A DNA stretch of 64,000 nt, from contig QDFX01000001.1 of NCBI GenBank assembly GCA_003347645.1, positions 248,001 to 312,000 on the forward strand, given 5' to 3'. The notes under the pieces were generated by a model that had not been told where the DNA came from, searched no databases, and saw only the letters and a list, made by a program, of their open reading frames with translations. The translations under genes and the position numbers were made by a program. Below, one piece after another: positions 17,891 through 26,770 of this stretch. How positions within the stretch are numbered: position 1 is the stretch's first letter; each line of letters begins with the position of its first letter. Source of the stretch: Rhizobiaceae bacterium CPCC 101076 (GTDB lineage: Bacteria; Pseudomonadota; Alphaproteobacteria; Rhizobiales; Methylopilaceae).

Positions 17891-19213
17891 ATGGCAATCA
17901 TGTCTCTCGTCCAGACGTACGACCGCGCCCTCGTTTCCAAGATCGGGGAGGGCGGCATCGACGATGCGGCCTTCCACGCCAAGCTCGAACAGAGTCGCGA
18001 GGCGTTGGACTGGGTTCGCTCGGCGCATGCGAACAAGGAGCTCGCGCTCCTCGGCTATGCCGGCAAGACGGACGACGTCGCGGCGATCGAAAGCGCGGCG
18101 AAGACCTTCGCCGAAGGCGCGACGGATCTCATCTTCTATGGCACCGGCGGTTCAAGCCTTGGCTCGCAGGCGCTGGCGCAACTGGCCGACTACAACGTGC
18201 CCGGCCTCGGCGTTCTCCGCGACGGCCCGCGTCTCCACTTCCTGGATAACCTGGATCCGATCACGCTCGACAAGCTGTTCGCCAAGCTGCCGCTCGAAAC
18301 CTCGCGGTTCATGGCCGTCTCGAAATCCGGCGGTACCGGCGAGACCCTCACCCAGGTCATGGCGACGATCTCGCTGCTGCAAGCCAATGGTCATGGCGAC
18401 CATCTCGCCCGTCATTTCCTTGGCCTGTCAGAGCCCGAAGCCGGCAAGAAGAACGAGCTTCGTGCTCTGCTGGAGCCCTACGGTGTGACATTCCTCGAAC
18501 ATGACACCGGCGTCGGCGGCCGCTATTCGGTTGCGACCAATGTCGGCCTCCTGCCAGCTGCGGCCGCGGGTCTCGATATCGCCGCCGTTCGCAACGGCTT
18601 CATGGATGCACTGAAGCCGATCCTCGACGGTGCCGAACCGAAGGACGTGCCGGCGGCGATCGGTGCCACGCTCGCCGCTTGCGCGGCTGATGCCGGCAAG
18701 AACGTCTCGGTAATGATGTCCTACGCCGATCGCCTGGAGCGCACCGCCGCGTGGTGGGTGCAGCTCTGGTCAGAAAGCCTCGGCAAGGACGGCAAGGGCA
18801 CGACGCCGGTCCGCGCGCTCGGACCGGTCGACCAGCACAGCCAGCTCCAGCTCCATCTCGGCGGTCCGCGCGACAAGCTGTTCACGGTCGTCACCGTCGG
18901 CTTCGCGGGTAAGGGACCGAAGCTCGATCCGGAACTCGCGGCGCGAGTCGGCGAACCGGTGTTTGCGAACAAGACAGTCGGCGATTTCGCCGCCGCCGAA
19001 GGCCGCGCGACAGCCGACACGCTTGCGAAGAATGGTCGCCCGACCCGCACGATCTACATACCGGAGCTGAACGAGCGCGCGCTTGGCACATTCCTGATGC
19101 AGTTCATGCTGGAAACGATCATCACCGCGCGGCTGATCGGCGTGAACGCCTTCGACCAGCCGGCGGTCGAAGAGGGCAAGATCCTCGCGAAGAAATATCT
19201 CGGCGAAGGCTGA
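17891..19213 (+). CDS. pgi: Glucose-6-phosphate isomerase, short form
   Basis: Interconverts glucose-6-phosphate and fructose-6-phosphate in the cytosol. The 440-residue product is of the short type rather than the roughly 550-residue enterobacterial form. Visible motifs include LIFYGTGGSSLGSQAL (about residues 78-93), VSKSGGTGETLTQV (about 141-154, the SKT-like phosphate loop), GGRYSVATNVGLLP (about 212-225), GPVDQHSQLQLHLGGP (about 313-328) and the C-terminal Lys-containing INAFDQP-like GVNAFDQPAVEEGK. ATG 17891 or the ATG three codons later are both possible starts. It stands alone between the M16 genes and mutL. Confidence 0.93.
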   Translation: MAIMSLVQTYDRALVSKIGEGGIDDAAFHAKLEQSREALDWVRSAHANKELALLGYAGKTDDVAAIESAAKTFAEGATDLIFYGTGGSSLGSQALAQLADYNVPGLGVLRDGPRLHFLDNLDPITLDKLFAKLPLETSRFMAVSKSGGTGETLTQVMATISLLQANGHGDHLARHFLGLSEPEAGKKNELRALLEPYGVTFLEHDTGVGGRYSVATNVGLLPAAAAGLDIAAVRNGFMDALKPILDGAEPKDVPAAIGATLAACAADAGKNVSVMMSYADRLERTAAWWVQLWSESLGKDGKGTTPVRALGPVDQHSQLQLHLGGPRDKLFTVVTVGFAGKGPKLDPELAARVGEPVFANKTVGDFAAAEGRATADTLAKNGRPTRTIYIPELNERALGTFLMQFMLETIITARLIGVNAFDQPAVEEGKILAKKYLGEG

Positions 19214-19279
19214 TCGCTCCACAGCTGAGTTCAGGCATGACTTGATCCGGCCCCACGGGGCCGCGATCTTTGTCGAATC

Positions 19280-21070
19280 ATGACCATCCGCCGCCTTCCC
19301 GAGACTCTCGCTAACCGCATCGCCGCGGGCGAGGTCGTCGAACGTCCGGCGAGCGTCGTGAAGGAACTCGTCGAGAACGCGCTCGACGCCGGTGCGACCC
19401 GGATCGAGATCGTCCTGAAGGCCGGCGGCAAGGACCTCATCCGCGTCACTGATAACGGCTCGGGCATGGCGCCGGACGACCTGCCGCTCGCGGTCGAACG
19501 CCACGCGACCTCGAAGCTGCCGTCGGACGACCTCCTCGATATCCGCCATCTCGGCTTCCGCGGAGAGGCGCTGCCGTCGATTGCGTCCGTCTCGCGGATG
19601 ACCTTGACCTCGCGGCGGCGCGACGATGCCCATGCCTCCCAACTCGTCGTCGAGAATGGCCGTCTCGGCGATGTCGGCCCCGCGGCGCATCCGGAAGGCA
19701 CGCGCCTCTCCGTCGAGGGCCTGTTTGCGGCTCTGCCGGCCCGGCTGAAGTTCCTCAAGACCGAGCGGGCGGAGAACGAGGCCGTCGCCGAGATCGTCCG
19801 CCGTCTCGCCGCCGCTCATCCCGGGACTGACATCGCGCTCGACCTCGACGGCCGCGCGCTGCGCTTCGCCGCCCAGTCCTCGACCGATGACGGCATCCGG
19901 GCGCGACTGTCGGATGTTCTCGGCAGAGATTTCGGTGCCAATGCGGTCCCGGTGCTGGCCGAGCGCGAAGGCTTCCGGCTATCCGGCTTCGCGGGCGTGC
20001 CGACCTATCACCGCGCCACCGCCGCGCATCAGATATTCGTCGTCAACAAACGCCCGGTGAAGGACCGTCTGCTGATCGGGGCGCTGCGCGGCGCCTATTC
20101 GGACCTCATGCCGCGCGACCGGCATGCAGTCGTGGCGCTCTTCCTCGATGTCGATCCGCGCGATGTCGACGTCAACGTCCATCCGGCTAAGGCGGAGGTG
20201 CGCTTCCGTGATTCCGGTCATATCCGCGCGCTGCTGATCTCGGCTTTGCGCAACGCTATCGACGCTGGCGGCCTGCGCGTGGCAACGACAGGTGCGCGCT
20301 TTGCGACCTCCGCCTTCCGGGCGCCACAGCGTCCCCAGAGCTGGCCGTCGTCGGCCCCGACCTTCGGGTCGCTGGCGCTCGCGCCGGAACCGGTCGCCCA
20401 GGCTTTCGGCTTCGCCGAGCCGAGGCAGACCACGTTCGAGGTCCAGCCTTCGGCCGACGCCCGCGCGGATGCAGTCGTCGCTCCCGAGCAGGAGGCGCTG
20501 CCGCTGGGAGCGGCGAAGGCGCAGCTCCACGACACCTACATCCTCGCCCAGACGGAGAACGGCATCGTCCTCGTCGACATGCACGCCGCCCATGAGCGTC
20601 TGGTCTACGAGCGGCTGAAGCGCCGCGCAGGCTCTTCGCAATCGCAGATCCTGCTCGTTCCCGATGTCATCGAACTAGCGCCCGACGAGGCATCCCGCGT
20701 GGTCGCTGCCGCTGACGATCTCGCGAGGCTCGGCCTTGTCGTCGAGGCGTTCGGGCAGGGTGCGGTGCTGGTCCGCGAGACCCCGGCCGCGCTCGGCGAC
20801 TTCAATGTCACCGCCCTGATCCGTGATCTCGCCGACGGCCTCGCTGAATGGGGAGCGGCGCTGCCGCTGTCGGACCGCCTCGACCGGCTGGCATCTACCT
20901 TCGCCTGCCATCACTCGATCCGTGCCGGGCGGCGGCTGAAACCAGAAGAGATGGACTCACTTCTCCGTCAGATCGAGGACGAACCCTTGGCCGGCCAGTG
21001 CAATCACGGCCGCCCGACCTTCGTGACTTTGTCGCTCGCCGATCTGGAGAAGCTGTTCCAGCGGCGCTAG
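19280..21070 (+). CDS. mutL: DNA mismatch repair protein MutL, endonuclease type
   Basis: A 596-residue GHKL ATPase. The N-terminal motifs are IAAGEVVERPASVVKELVENALDAGA (about residues 14-39), DNGSGM (about 58-63) and RHLGFRGEALPSIASV (about 91-106). The C-terminal domain has DMHAAHERLVYE (about 434-445), matching the MutL endonuclease motif DQHAx2Ex4E except Gln to Met, plus ACHHSIRAG and CNHGRPT, the associated metal-site motifs. It probably nicks DNA itself during mismatch repair, so MutH is not needed. A flexible Pro/Ala linker joins the halves. Confidence 0.95.
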   Translation: MTIRRLPETLANRIAAGEVVERPASVVKELVENALDAGATRIEIVLKAGGKDLIRVTDNGSGMAPDDLPLAVERHATSKLPSDDLLDIRHLGFRGEALPSIASVSRMTLTSRRRDDAHASQLVVENGRLGDVGPAAHPEGTRLSVEGLFAALPARLKFLKTERAENEAVAEIVRRLAAAHPGTDIALDLDGRALRFAAQSSTDDGIRARLSDVLGRDFGANAVPVLAEREGFRLSGFAGVPTYHRATAAHQIFVVNKRPVKDRLLIGALRGAYSDLMPRDRHAVVALFLDVDPRDVDVNVHPAKAEVRFRDSGHIRALLISALRNAIDAGGLRVATTGARFATSAFRAPQRPQSWPSSAPTFGSLALAPEPVAQAFGFAEPRQTTFEVQPSADARADAVVAPEQEALPLGAAKAQLHDTYILAQTENGIVLVDMHAAHERLVYERLKRRAGSSQSQILLVPDVIELAPDEASRVVAAADDLARLGLVVEAFGQGAVLVRETPAALGDFNVTALIRDLADGLAEWGAALPLSDRLDRLASTFACHHSIRAGRRLKPEEMDSLLRQIEDEPLAGQCNHGRPTFVTLSLADLEKLFQRR

Positions 21071-21096
21071 CCTTCTCCCGTCGAAGAGGAGAGAAC

Positions 21097-21498
21097 ATGG
21101 CGTCGGTAAATGTTGACCTCAGAAGTGTCGACGGCACGGAAGCGGCAATGGGCTGGGCCGCCGGTCATACGATCACCGTGGACCGTCCCGACGGTAAGGC
21201 CGGCGGGCTTGGGCTCGGCTTCAACGGCGCACAATTGCTGGCGCTCGCAATCGGCGGCTGCTTCTGCAACGACCTTCGCTACACGGCACACACTATGGGC
21301 GTCGCGCTGGGCAAAATCGCGGTCAGTGTCCGGGTCGATATGGAAGGCGAGCCGCTGCTGACGACGAATGCGACCATGGTCGTCCAATGCGAGACAATGG
21401 ACGGCTCGGATCCGCAGGCCGTCATCGCAAAGGCCAAGGCGGCATGCATGGTCGCGAACTCGCTGCGACAGGGCATCCCGGTCGCGATCGAGAGCTAG
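21097..21498 (+). CDS. OsmC family protein
   Basis: A 133-residue OsmC/Ohr-fold protein: an N-terminal strand-rich part ([17 protein letters not shown]), the [26 protein letters not shown] helix with a Cys at the usual peroxidatic position, and [14 protein letters not shown] containing the second Cys. Relatives reduce organic hydroperoxides or act as redox chaperones; the substrate here is unknown. A Shine-Dalgarno GAGGAGAG precedes the ATG at 21097. The gene converges on modC, and the tetranucleotide CTAG (21495-21498) holds both stop codons. Confidence 0.85.
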   Translation: MASVNVDLRSVDGTEAAMGWAAGHTITVDRPDGKAGGLGLGFNGAQLLALAIGGCFCNDLRYTAHTMGVALGKIAVSVRVDMEGEPLLTTNATMVVQCETMDGSDPQAVIAKAKAACMVANSLRQGIPVAIES

Positions 21499-22583
21499 TC
21501 CGGGGCGGGCGCCGCGAGCGCCACGCCCTTGACCTGAGCGTGGACGACGACACCTTCGGCGAGGCCGAGATGTTCCCATGACCGCCGGGTGACCCGCGCG
21601 AGCAGGCGCGCCCCGGTTCCGTCCGTACCCAGGGCCAGCACCGCCACCATCTGGTGTTCGTGGGGGATGACCGAGACGATGCGGGCCGGCAGCACGTTCA
21701 GGATCGTGCTCTCGCCCGGAGCGTGCCGGGCAAGGCTGACATCTCCCGCGGAAATGGTCAGGCGGCGTCTTTCGCCAGGCTTGGCACTCGCGGTCGGAAC
21801 GACGAAGCATCCGCCGGCCACGCTAAGCGCGGCGAGACCGTAGGACGCGTCGTAGGAATCGACGATCGCTTCGATACTGACCGCAGCCTCGCGTGACGCC
21901 GCGAGTGGAAAGTCGGGATCGCTCTGCAGCTCTCCCAATGGACCCGACGCCACGACACGCCCCGCCTTCATCAGGACGAGGTGGTCGGCAAGCCGCTCGA
22001 CCTCGCTCATATCGTGGGTGACGTAGAGGACCGGGATCGACAGGCTCTCATGCAGCCTTTCCAGGAAAGGCAGGATCTCCTCCTTGGTCTGGCGGTCGAG
22101 CGCCGAGAGCGGCTCGTCCATCAGGAGGAGTTTCGGCTGAGTGAGAAGCGCTCGGCCGAGCGCGACGCGCTGACGTTCGCCGCCGGAGAGATTGCGCGGG
22201 GCGCGATCGAGGAGGTGGCCGATCTTGAAGAGTTCGATCACCTCGTCGAAGGCGATCTCTTTCGGTCCGTCCTTCGGTGCGCCGTAGAGGAGGTTCTTCC
22301 GCACGGTCATATGTGGGAACAGGCTCGCCTCCTGGAAGACGTAGCCGACAGGGCGCAAATGGGGACGCAAAAAGACGGAATCGTCCTGCCAGGTGCCGCC
22401 GTTCACCAAGCATCGACTCTCCGGCAGAAACTGAAGGCCGGCGACGCAGCGCAGCACCGTGGTCTTGCCGCAGCCGGACGGCCCGAACAAAGCGGTCACG
22501 CCTCTCGACGGCGCGTCGAAGGCGGCATCGAGGTCGAAGCGTCCGAGGCGCCCGCGGAATGCGACGGAGATCGTGCTGGTCAT
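21495..22583 (-). CDS. modC: Molybdate ABC transporter, ATP-binding protein
   Basis: A 362-residue ABC ATPase: Walker [10 protein letters not shown] (about residues 34-42), signature [15 protein letters not shown] (about 134-148), Walker [13 protein letters not shown] and the switch His in [16 protein letters not shown]. The C-terminal part ([14 protein letters not shown] through [12 protein letters not shown], about 290-355) is a MOP/TOBE molybdate-binding domain. It energises molybdate import through ModB. It overlaps modB by 4 bases and is the last gene of modA-modB-modC. Confidence 0.95.
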   Translation of the reverse strand: MTSTISVAFRGRLGRFDLDAAFDAPSRGVTALFGPSGCGKTTVLRCVAGLQFLPESRCLVNGGTWQDDSVFLRPHLRPVGYVFQEASLFPHMTVRKNLLYGAPKDGPKEIAFDEVIELFKIGHLLDRAPRNLSGGERQRVALGRALLTQPKLLLMDEPLSALDRQTKEEILPFLERLHESLSIPVLYVTHDMSEVERLADHLVLMKAGRVVASGPLGELQSDPDFPLAASREAAVSIEAIVDSYDASYGLAALSVAGGCFVVPTASAKPGERRRLTISAGDVSLARHAPGESTILNVLPARIVSVIPHEHQMVAVLALGTDGTGARLLARVTRRSWEHLGLAEGVVVHAQVKGVALAAPAPD

Positions 22584-23263
22584 TCGCCGATACGGGCCGT
22601 GCGTTTTTCAAGCGTCGTCATGGCGAGGACGACCGAGAAGGCGAATACGACCATGCCGGCGGCAAGGATGTTCGCCTCGCGCCACTGCATAGTCTCGACA
22701 TAATCGTAGATCGCGACCGACAGCACCTTGGTCTCGTTCGGAATATTGCCGCCGACCATCAGCACGATGCCGAACTCGCCGACGCAATGAGCGAAGCCGA
22801 GCACCGCGCCGGTGAGGAAGCCGGGGCGGGCGAGGGGGACCGCGACGGTCCAGAACGTCTTCCATGGAGAGGCGCGGAGCGTCGCCGCGACTTCGAGCGG
22901 CCGTTCGCCCATCGCCTCGAAGGCGTTGCGCACCGGCTGGACGACGAACGGCATGGAATAGACGACCGAGCCGATGACGAGGCCCTCGAAGGTGAAGGCC
23001 AAAGTGCGGGCCCCCCATAGGCTGGCGAGAGCCCCGCCGGGTCCCGAGGGACCCAGCGTGACGAGAAGGTAGAAACCGAGGACCGTCGGCGGCAGGACGA
23101 GGGGCAAAGCGACGATCGCTCCCACCATTTCCTTCCAGGCGGCTTTCGAACGCGCCAGCCACCACGCGATCGGCGTGCCGATGATCAGCAGTATGATCGT
23201 CGCGGTGGTGGCGAGTTCGACCGTCAACCGAACCGCCGTCCAGACCTCAGGAGGTAATTCCAA
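22580..23263 (-). CDS. modB: Molybdate ABC transporter, permease
   Basis: A 227-residue inner-membrane permease of the ModB type. About five hydrophobic segments are visible; the hallmark segments are [39 protein letters not shown] (about residues 29-67) and the EAA loop [27 protein letters not shown] (about 126-152), which contacts ModC. It lies 10 bases after modA and overlaps modC by 4 bases. Confidence 0.95.
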   Translation of the reverse strand: MELPPEVWTAVRLTVELATTATIILLIIGTPIAWWLARSKAAWKEMVGAIVALPLVLPPTVLGFYLLVTLGPSGPGGALASLWGARTLAFTFEGLVIGSVVYSMPFVVQPVRNAFEAMGERPLEVAATLRASPWKTFWTVAVPLARPGFLTGAVLGFAHCVGEFGIVLMVGGNIPNETKVLSVAIYDYVETMQWREANILAAGMVVFAFSVVLAMTTLEKRTARIGE

Positions 23264-23273
23264 TGCTTCAGAC

Positions 23274-24032
23274 TCAGCTCTTCACGTCGAGAGCGTAGCC
23301 GAACTTCTGGATGATCGCCTTAGCTTCCGGACCCTTGAGGAAAGCGATGAACGCCCTGGCGACCTCGTTGTCCGCGCCCTTCTTGAGGAGCACGGCGTCC
23401 TGGAGGATCGGCTTGTAGAGGCTCTGCGGGACGAGCCACTGCGAACCGCCCTTGCCCTGGACCTGCGAGAGCGCGACGAAGCCGAGTTCAGCATTGGCGG
23501 AATCGATGAACTGGAACGCCTGGGCGATGCTGTTGCCCTGGACGATCTTAGGCTCGAGCGTCGGATAGAGGTTCAGCGCCTTCATGGCTTCGATCGCGGC
23601 GGCGCCGTAGGGGGCGGCGGTCGGGTTGGCGATCGAGATCTTGGTGAAGGAGCCGGTCTTGAGCGTGTCCTCGCCCTTCACGAACGCGGCATCCTTGCTC
23701 CACAGGACGAGCTTGCCGACGGCATAGGTGAAGCGGCTGTCGGCGACGCCGAACCCGTCATCGACGGCCTTCTTTGGACGTTCGGAATCGGCCGAGAGCA
23801 GGATCTGGAACGGCGCGTCCTGGGTGATCTGGGTGTACAGCTGGCCGGAGGAGCCGAAGCTCAGCACGGCGTCATGGCCGGTCTTGGTCTTGAACGCGGC
23901 AGCGATCTCCTTGGCCGCGTCGGTGAAGTTGGCGGCGACCGCGACATTGGTCTCGGCGGCGCTGACCGGCGTCACGACCAGAGCGGCAGCGAACAGGCCG
24001 GCCGCAGTCGTCAGGGCTTTCACGAAGTTCAT
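23274..24032 (-). CDS. modA: Molybdate-binding periplasmic protein
   Basis: Periplasmic receptor for molybdate (and tungstate). A signal peptide ([25 protein letters not shown]) is followed by [19 protein letters not shown] and [25 protein letters not shown], the oxyanion-binding strands of the ModA family. The mature protein is about 228 residues. ATG 24032 is chosen because GGAGAG lies about 5 bases upstream; a GTG four codons earlier is in frame. A candidate Mo-box lies 47-70 bases upstream. Confidence 0.95.
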   Translation of the reverse strand: MNFVKALTTAAGLFAAALVVTPVSAAETNVAVAANFTDAAKEIAAAFKTKTGHDAVLSFGSSGQLYTQITQDAPFQILLSADSERPKKAVDDGFGVADSRFTYAVGKLVLWSKDAAFVKGEDTLKTGSFTKISIANPTAAPYGAAAIEAMKALNLYPTLEPKIVQGNSIAQAFQFIDSANAELGFVALSQVQGKGGSQWLVPQSLYKPILQDAVLLKKGADNEVARAFIAFLKGPEAKAIIQKFGYALDVKS

Positions 24033-24078
24033 GGTGCTCTCCACTCTATCGGCTCGGATGATACGTCGCGTCGCGGTA

Positions 24079-24102
24079 CGTCATATGCGCTCGTATATAG
24101 CG
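24079..24102 (-). promoter_or_regulatory. Candidate Mo-box (ModE-type operator) upstream of modA
   Basis: An imperfect dyad. On the minus strand it reads CGCTATATA-CGAGCG-CATATGACG, in which the first arm is an exact copy of the known ModE half-site CGnTATATA and the second agrees at 6 of 9 positions. It lies 47 bases from the modA start, where binding of a Mo-loaded ModE would block transcription when molybdate is plentiful. No modE gene is in the window. Confidence 0.6.
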
Positions 24103-24250
24103 GAAAGTTTCCTCGAAGTGGAAGGCCGCTGTTTGCAGATCAATCATCAGGTGACTTCAGAGGAATTCGGAGCAAAACTTTGGGAAGGGCTTCCGCTTCA
24201 GCGCCTCAGGGTGCTGATGTGTCGCGCTCGGGGAAAGGTCTGGGGGCGAG

Positions 24251-25267
24251 ATGTCCGAGGTTAAGGACGCGGTCGATCCGACTGGCTGGCTGCTCGACGT
24301 CGACCTCAGCCAGTTCGAAACCTATCTTGGCCGTACCTTGCCCGGCTTTCGCGGCCCGGTGACGATCCATCCCGCGCGCGCTGAATCGCTGTCGACCTTC
24401 ATCGTCTCGACGCCCGACACCCGCTTCGTCATGCGTCGCGCGGCCGGGCTCGAACGCGAGTTCAGGATCGTTGCCGCTCTGCATCAGAAGGGGTTTCCCG
24501 TCCCTCGGCCGCTTCTCTACTGCGACCACGAAAAGCTGACCGGTACCGTCTTCTACATGTCGGAGTTCGTCGAGGGACGATCGTTCGAGGATCCGGCGCT
24601 GCCGGGCCTCGGTAACGAAGAACGGGCTCGCATATACGACGATGTGAACGCGACCCTGGCTAGGCTGCATGCGATCGAGCCGCGCGTCCTTGCGATCGAT
24701 CTGGGGACGGGCCGCAACTATGTCGCCGAGCAGGTGGACCGGGCGATCGTCCGTTACAAGGCGAGCGGCGTCACCGGCTTCGCCGACATGGACCGCGTCG
24801 CGGCCTGGCTGCCGGGCCATCTGCCTCCCGATCGGCCGCCCCGTTTGATCCATGGCGATTTCCGCATCGACAACGTCATCTTCGACACCACCGAGCCGAA
24901 GGTCATCGCCGTCATCGACTGGCATCAGGCCGGTCTCGGCGATCCGATTGCCGACGCGGTCTACCACTTCATGGCCTGGATCAAGCTGGGCGCGGGCGGT
25001 GTGGGCGGCCGGGCCTTCACTCAGAACGACTTCGCCGAACTCGGCATTCCCACGCTCGAAGCCTATGCCGGCGAATACGCCAAGCGGGTCGGGTTGAAGA
25101 CTATCCCTAACTTCGAGACCTATTTCGCCTATAATCTGTTCCGCATGGCGGCTTTGCAGGGCATCGTCGTGCCGCAGCCGGGCGTTTCCAAGGGCCGGGC
25201 GCTTGCGGCGCTTGCCCCGCTTTCCGCGATGGCCTGGGCATTCGCCCGCCGCGCCGGAGCGACATGA
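24251..25267 (+). CDS. Phosphotransferase of the APH / ACAD10-like kinase family
   Basis: A 338-residue protein with the aminoglycoside-phosphotransferase/choline-kinase fold. The nucleotide-binding region includes FVMRRAAGLEREFRIVAALH (about residues 58-77), the catalytic loop is HGDFRIDNVIFD (about 201-212), and the metal site is VIDWHQAGLGDPIADAVYH (about 221-239). It most resembles the kinase-like proteins related to eukaryotic ACAD10/ACAD11 that act in fatty-acid catabolism rather than true aminoglycoside kinases. The substrate is unknown. A good GGGGGCGAG precedes the ATG, and a patatin gene follows 4 bases later, so lipid metabolism is a reasonable guess. Confidence 0.82.
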   Translation: MSEVKDAVDPTGWLLDVDLSQFETYLGRTLPGFRGPVTIHPARAESLSTFIVSTPDTRFVMRRAAGLEREFRIVAALHQKGFPVPRPLLYCDHEKLTGTVFYMSEFVEGRSFEDPALPGLGNEERARIYDDVNATLARLHAIEPRVLAIDLGTGRNYVAEQVDRAIVRYKASGVTGFADMDRVAAWLPGHLPPDRPPRLIHGDFRIDNVIFDTTEPKVIAVIDWHQAGLGDPIADAVYHFMAWIKLGAGGVGGRAFTQNDFAELGIPTLEAYAGEYAKRVGLKTIPNFETYFAYNLFRMAALQGIVVPQPGVSKGRALAALAPLSAMAWAFARRAGAT

Positions 25268-25271
25268 CGGG

Positions 25272-26132
25272 ATGGAATCTGGGGTAACGGCAGTTCTGGA
25301 ACGGGCATCCTCCACGCCCCGGATCGCCGTCGCGCTGGGCGGCGGCGGTGCCCGCGGGCTGGCTCACGTCCTCGTTCTTGAAGCCCTCGACGAACTCGGA
25401 ATCAGGCCCGCTGCCATCGCGGGAACCTCGATCGGCGCGATTTTCGGCTGGGCGTACGCCTCCGGCCTGCCGGCGAAGACGATCCGCAACGACTTCATCG
25501 GCAAGCTCAAGGACCGGCGGAAAATCATCGCCCGGCTCTTCGAAGCCCGTGTCGGCCGTTTCACCCGCCTCGTCGCGGGCGGCGGCAATCCCATGCTGAT
25601 AGACGCCGAGGTCCTGCTGCCGCTCCTCATGCCGGAGGGGCTGACCATGCGGTTCGAGGATCTTGAAATCCCGCTATCGGTGGTGGCGACGGACTTCCAT
25701 GCCCGATGCGAGGCGGTTTTCCGGACCGGCCCGATCCAGCCGGCGGTTGCGGGTTCCGCAGCAATCCCCGGACTGATACGGCCCGTCGTCCACGAGGGTC
25801 GCGTTCTGATCGATGGCGGCGCGGTCAATCCCTTGCCGTTCGATCTTCTCTTCGATCACGGAGATGTAGTGGTCGCAGCCGATGTCATCGGGGGCCTGCC
25901 GGTTCCGACCAAGCCGGTCCCCGATCCCTGGGAGGCGATGTTCGGTTCGCTCCAGATCCTGCAGAGCGTCATCGCGCAATCGAAGATCGCCCGCCGTCCA
26001 CCCGACATCACTATCCGCCCGCCGGTCGGCATCTATCGTGTGCTCGATTTCTTCAAGGCGCCGGCGATCCTGAAGGCCGGCGAGCCCTGCAAGGATGAGC
26101 TGAAGCGGGCGCTGGAGAAGGTGCTGGCGTAA
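25272..26132 (+). CDS. Patatin-like phospholipase, RssA/NTE type
   Basis: A 286-residue serine lipid hydrolase. The oxyanion loop GGGGARGLAHVLVLEAL (about residues 24-40), nucleophile elbow GTSIGAIFG (about 52-60) and catalytic DGGAVNPLP (about 181-189) give a complete Ser-Asp dyad. No signal peptide is visible, so it probably acts in the cytosol or at the inner face of the membrane. ATG 25272 is used because the upstream extension overlaps the phosphotransferase gene. The C-terminal part (RPPDITIRPPVGIYRVLDFFKAPAILKAGE) is typical of the RssA-like group. Confidence 0.9.
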   Translation: MESGVTAVLERASSTPRIAVALGGGGARGLAHVLVLEALDELGIRPAAIAGTSIGAIFGWAYASGLPAKTIRNDFIGKLKDRRKIIARLFEARVGRFTRLVAGGGNPMLIDAEVLLPLLMPEGLTMRFEDLEIPLSVVATDFHARCEAVFRTGPIQPAVAGSAAIPGLIRPVVHEGRVLIDGGAVNPLPFDLLFDHGDVVVAADVIGGLPVPTKPVPDPWEAMFGSLQILQSVIAQSKIARRPPDITIRPPVGIYRVLDFFKAPAILKAGEPCKDELKRALEKVLA

Positions 26133-26133
26133 T

Positions 26134-26269
26134 GCCTCTCCCGTTTGCGGGAGAGTTCGACTCGCGAAGCGAGCGGGTGAAGGCATGATTGCAGCAACGA
26201 GCATCGTGCTGGCCCTCACCCCGGTCGCGTGACCGCGACTCGACCCTCTCCCGCTACGCAGGACAGGGG
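26134..26269 (+). repeat. Dispersed palindromic intergenic element, copy A (full length, about 136 bp)
   Basis: Begins GCCTCTCCCGTTTGCGGGAGAG, which folds on itself, and continues through CGTGCTGGCCCTCACCCCGGT to CGACCCTCTCCCGCTACGCAGG. Its reverse complement aligns nearly end to end with the element at 35128-35264. It fills the gap between the convergent patatin and tadA genes. Confidence 0.85.
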
Positions 26270-26270
26270 A

Positions 26271-26720
26271 CTACCGCCGTTCCCGAAAAAACTCCCTCAA
26301 CAATTCCGCCGACGCCGTCTCCCCAAATCCCCCATAGACCTCCGGCGCATGATGGCAGGTCGGCAGGGAATACAGCCTTCCCCCGCTGACGACGGCGCCG
26401 CCCTTCGGGTCGTCGGCGCCGTAGTAGAGCCGCCGTATCCGGGCGAACGAGATCGCCGCCGCGCACATCGGGCAGGGCTCGAGCGTCACCCAGAGATCGC
26501 AGCCGATCAGCCGCTCGGAGCCGAGCTTCGCAGCCCCCGCGCGGATGACCAGCATTTCGGCATGGGCAGTAGGGTCGTTCAGTTCGCGCGGCCGGTTGCC
26601 GTCGGCGGCGACGATCTCGCCGTCGCGCACGAGCACGGCGCCGATCGGCACCTCGCCGCGCCGGGCCGCGGCCTCGGCTTCATCGAGCGCCCGCGCCATG
26701 AACTCGTTCGTTATCGTCAA
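26271..26720 (-). CDS. tadA: tRNA-specific adenosine deaminase
   Basis: Converts A34 to inosine in the anticodon of tRNA-Arg. The 149-residue deaminase has the zinc/catalytic motifs HAEMLVIR (about residues 53-60) and PCPMCAAAI (about 82-90), and the substrate-proximal EVPIGAVLVRDGEIVA segment. The frame opens with TTG 26720, which has GGAAG about 9 bases upstream; an ATG at 26699 is the alternative and gives a product 7 residues shorter. It is divergent from rluB. Confidence 0.92.
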   Translation of the reverse strand: MTITNEFMARALDEAEAAARRGEVPIGAVLVRDGEIVAADGNRPRELNDPTAHAEMLVIRAGAAKLGSERLIGCDLWVTLEPCPMCAAAISFARIRRLYYGADDPKGGAVVSGGRLYSLPTCHHAPEVYGGFGETASAELLREFFRERR

Positions 26721-26770
26721 GATGGCAATCTTCCGCTTCGCCTCTCAGCCCTCCCATGATAGGCGAGCGC

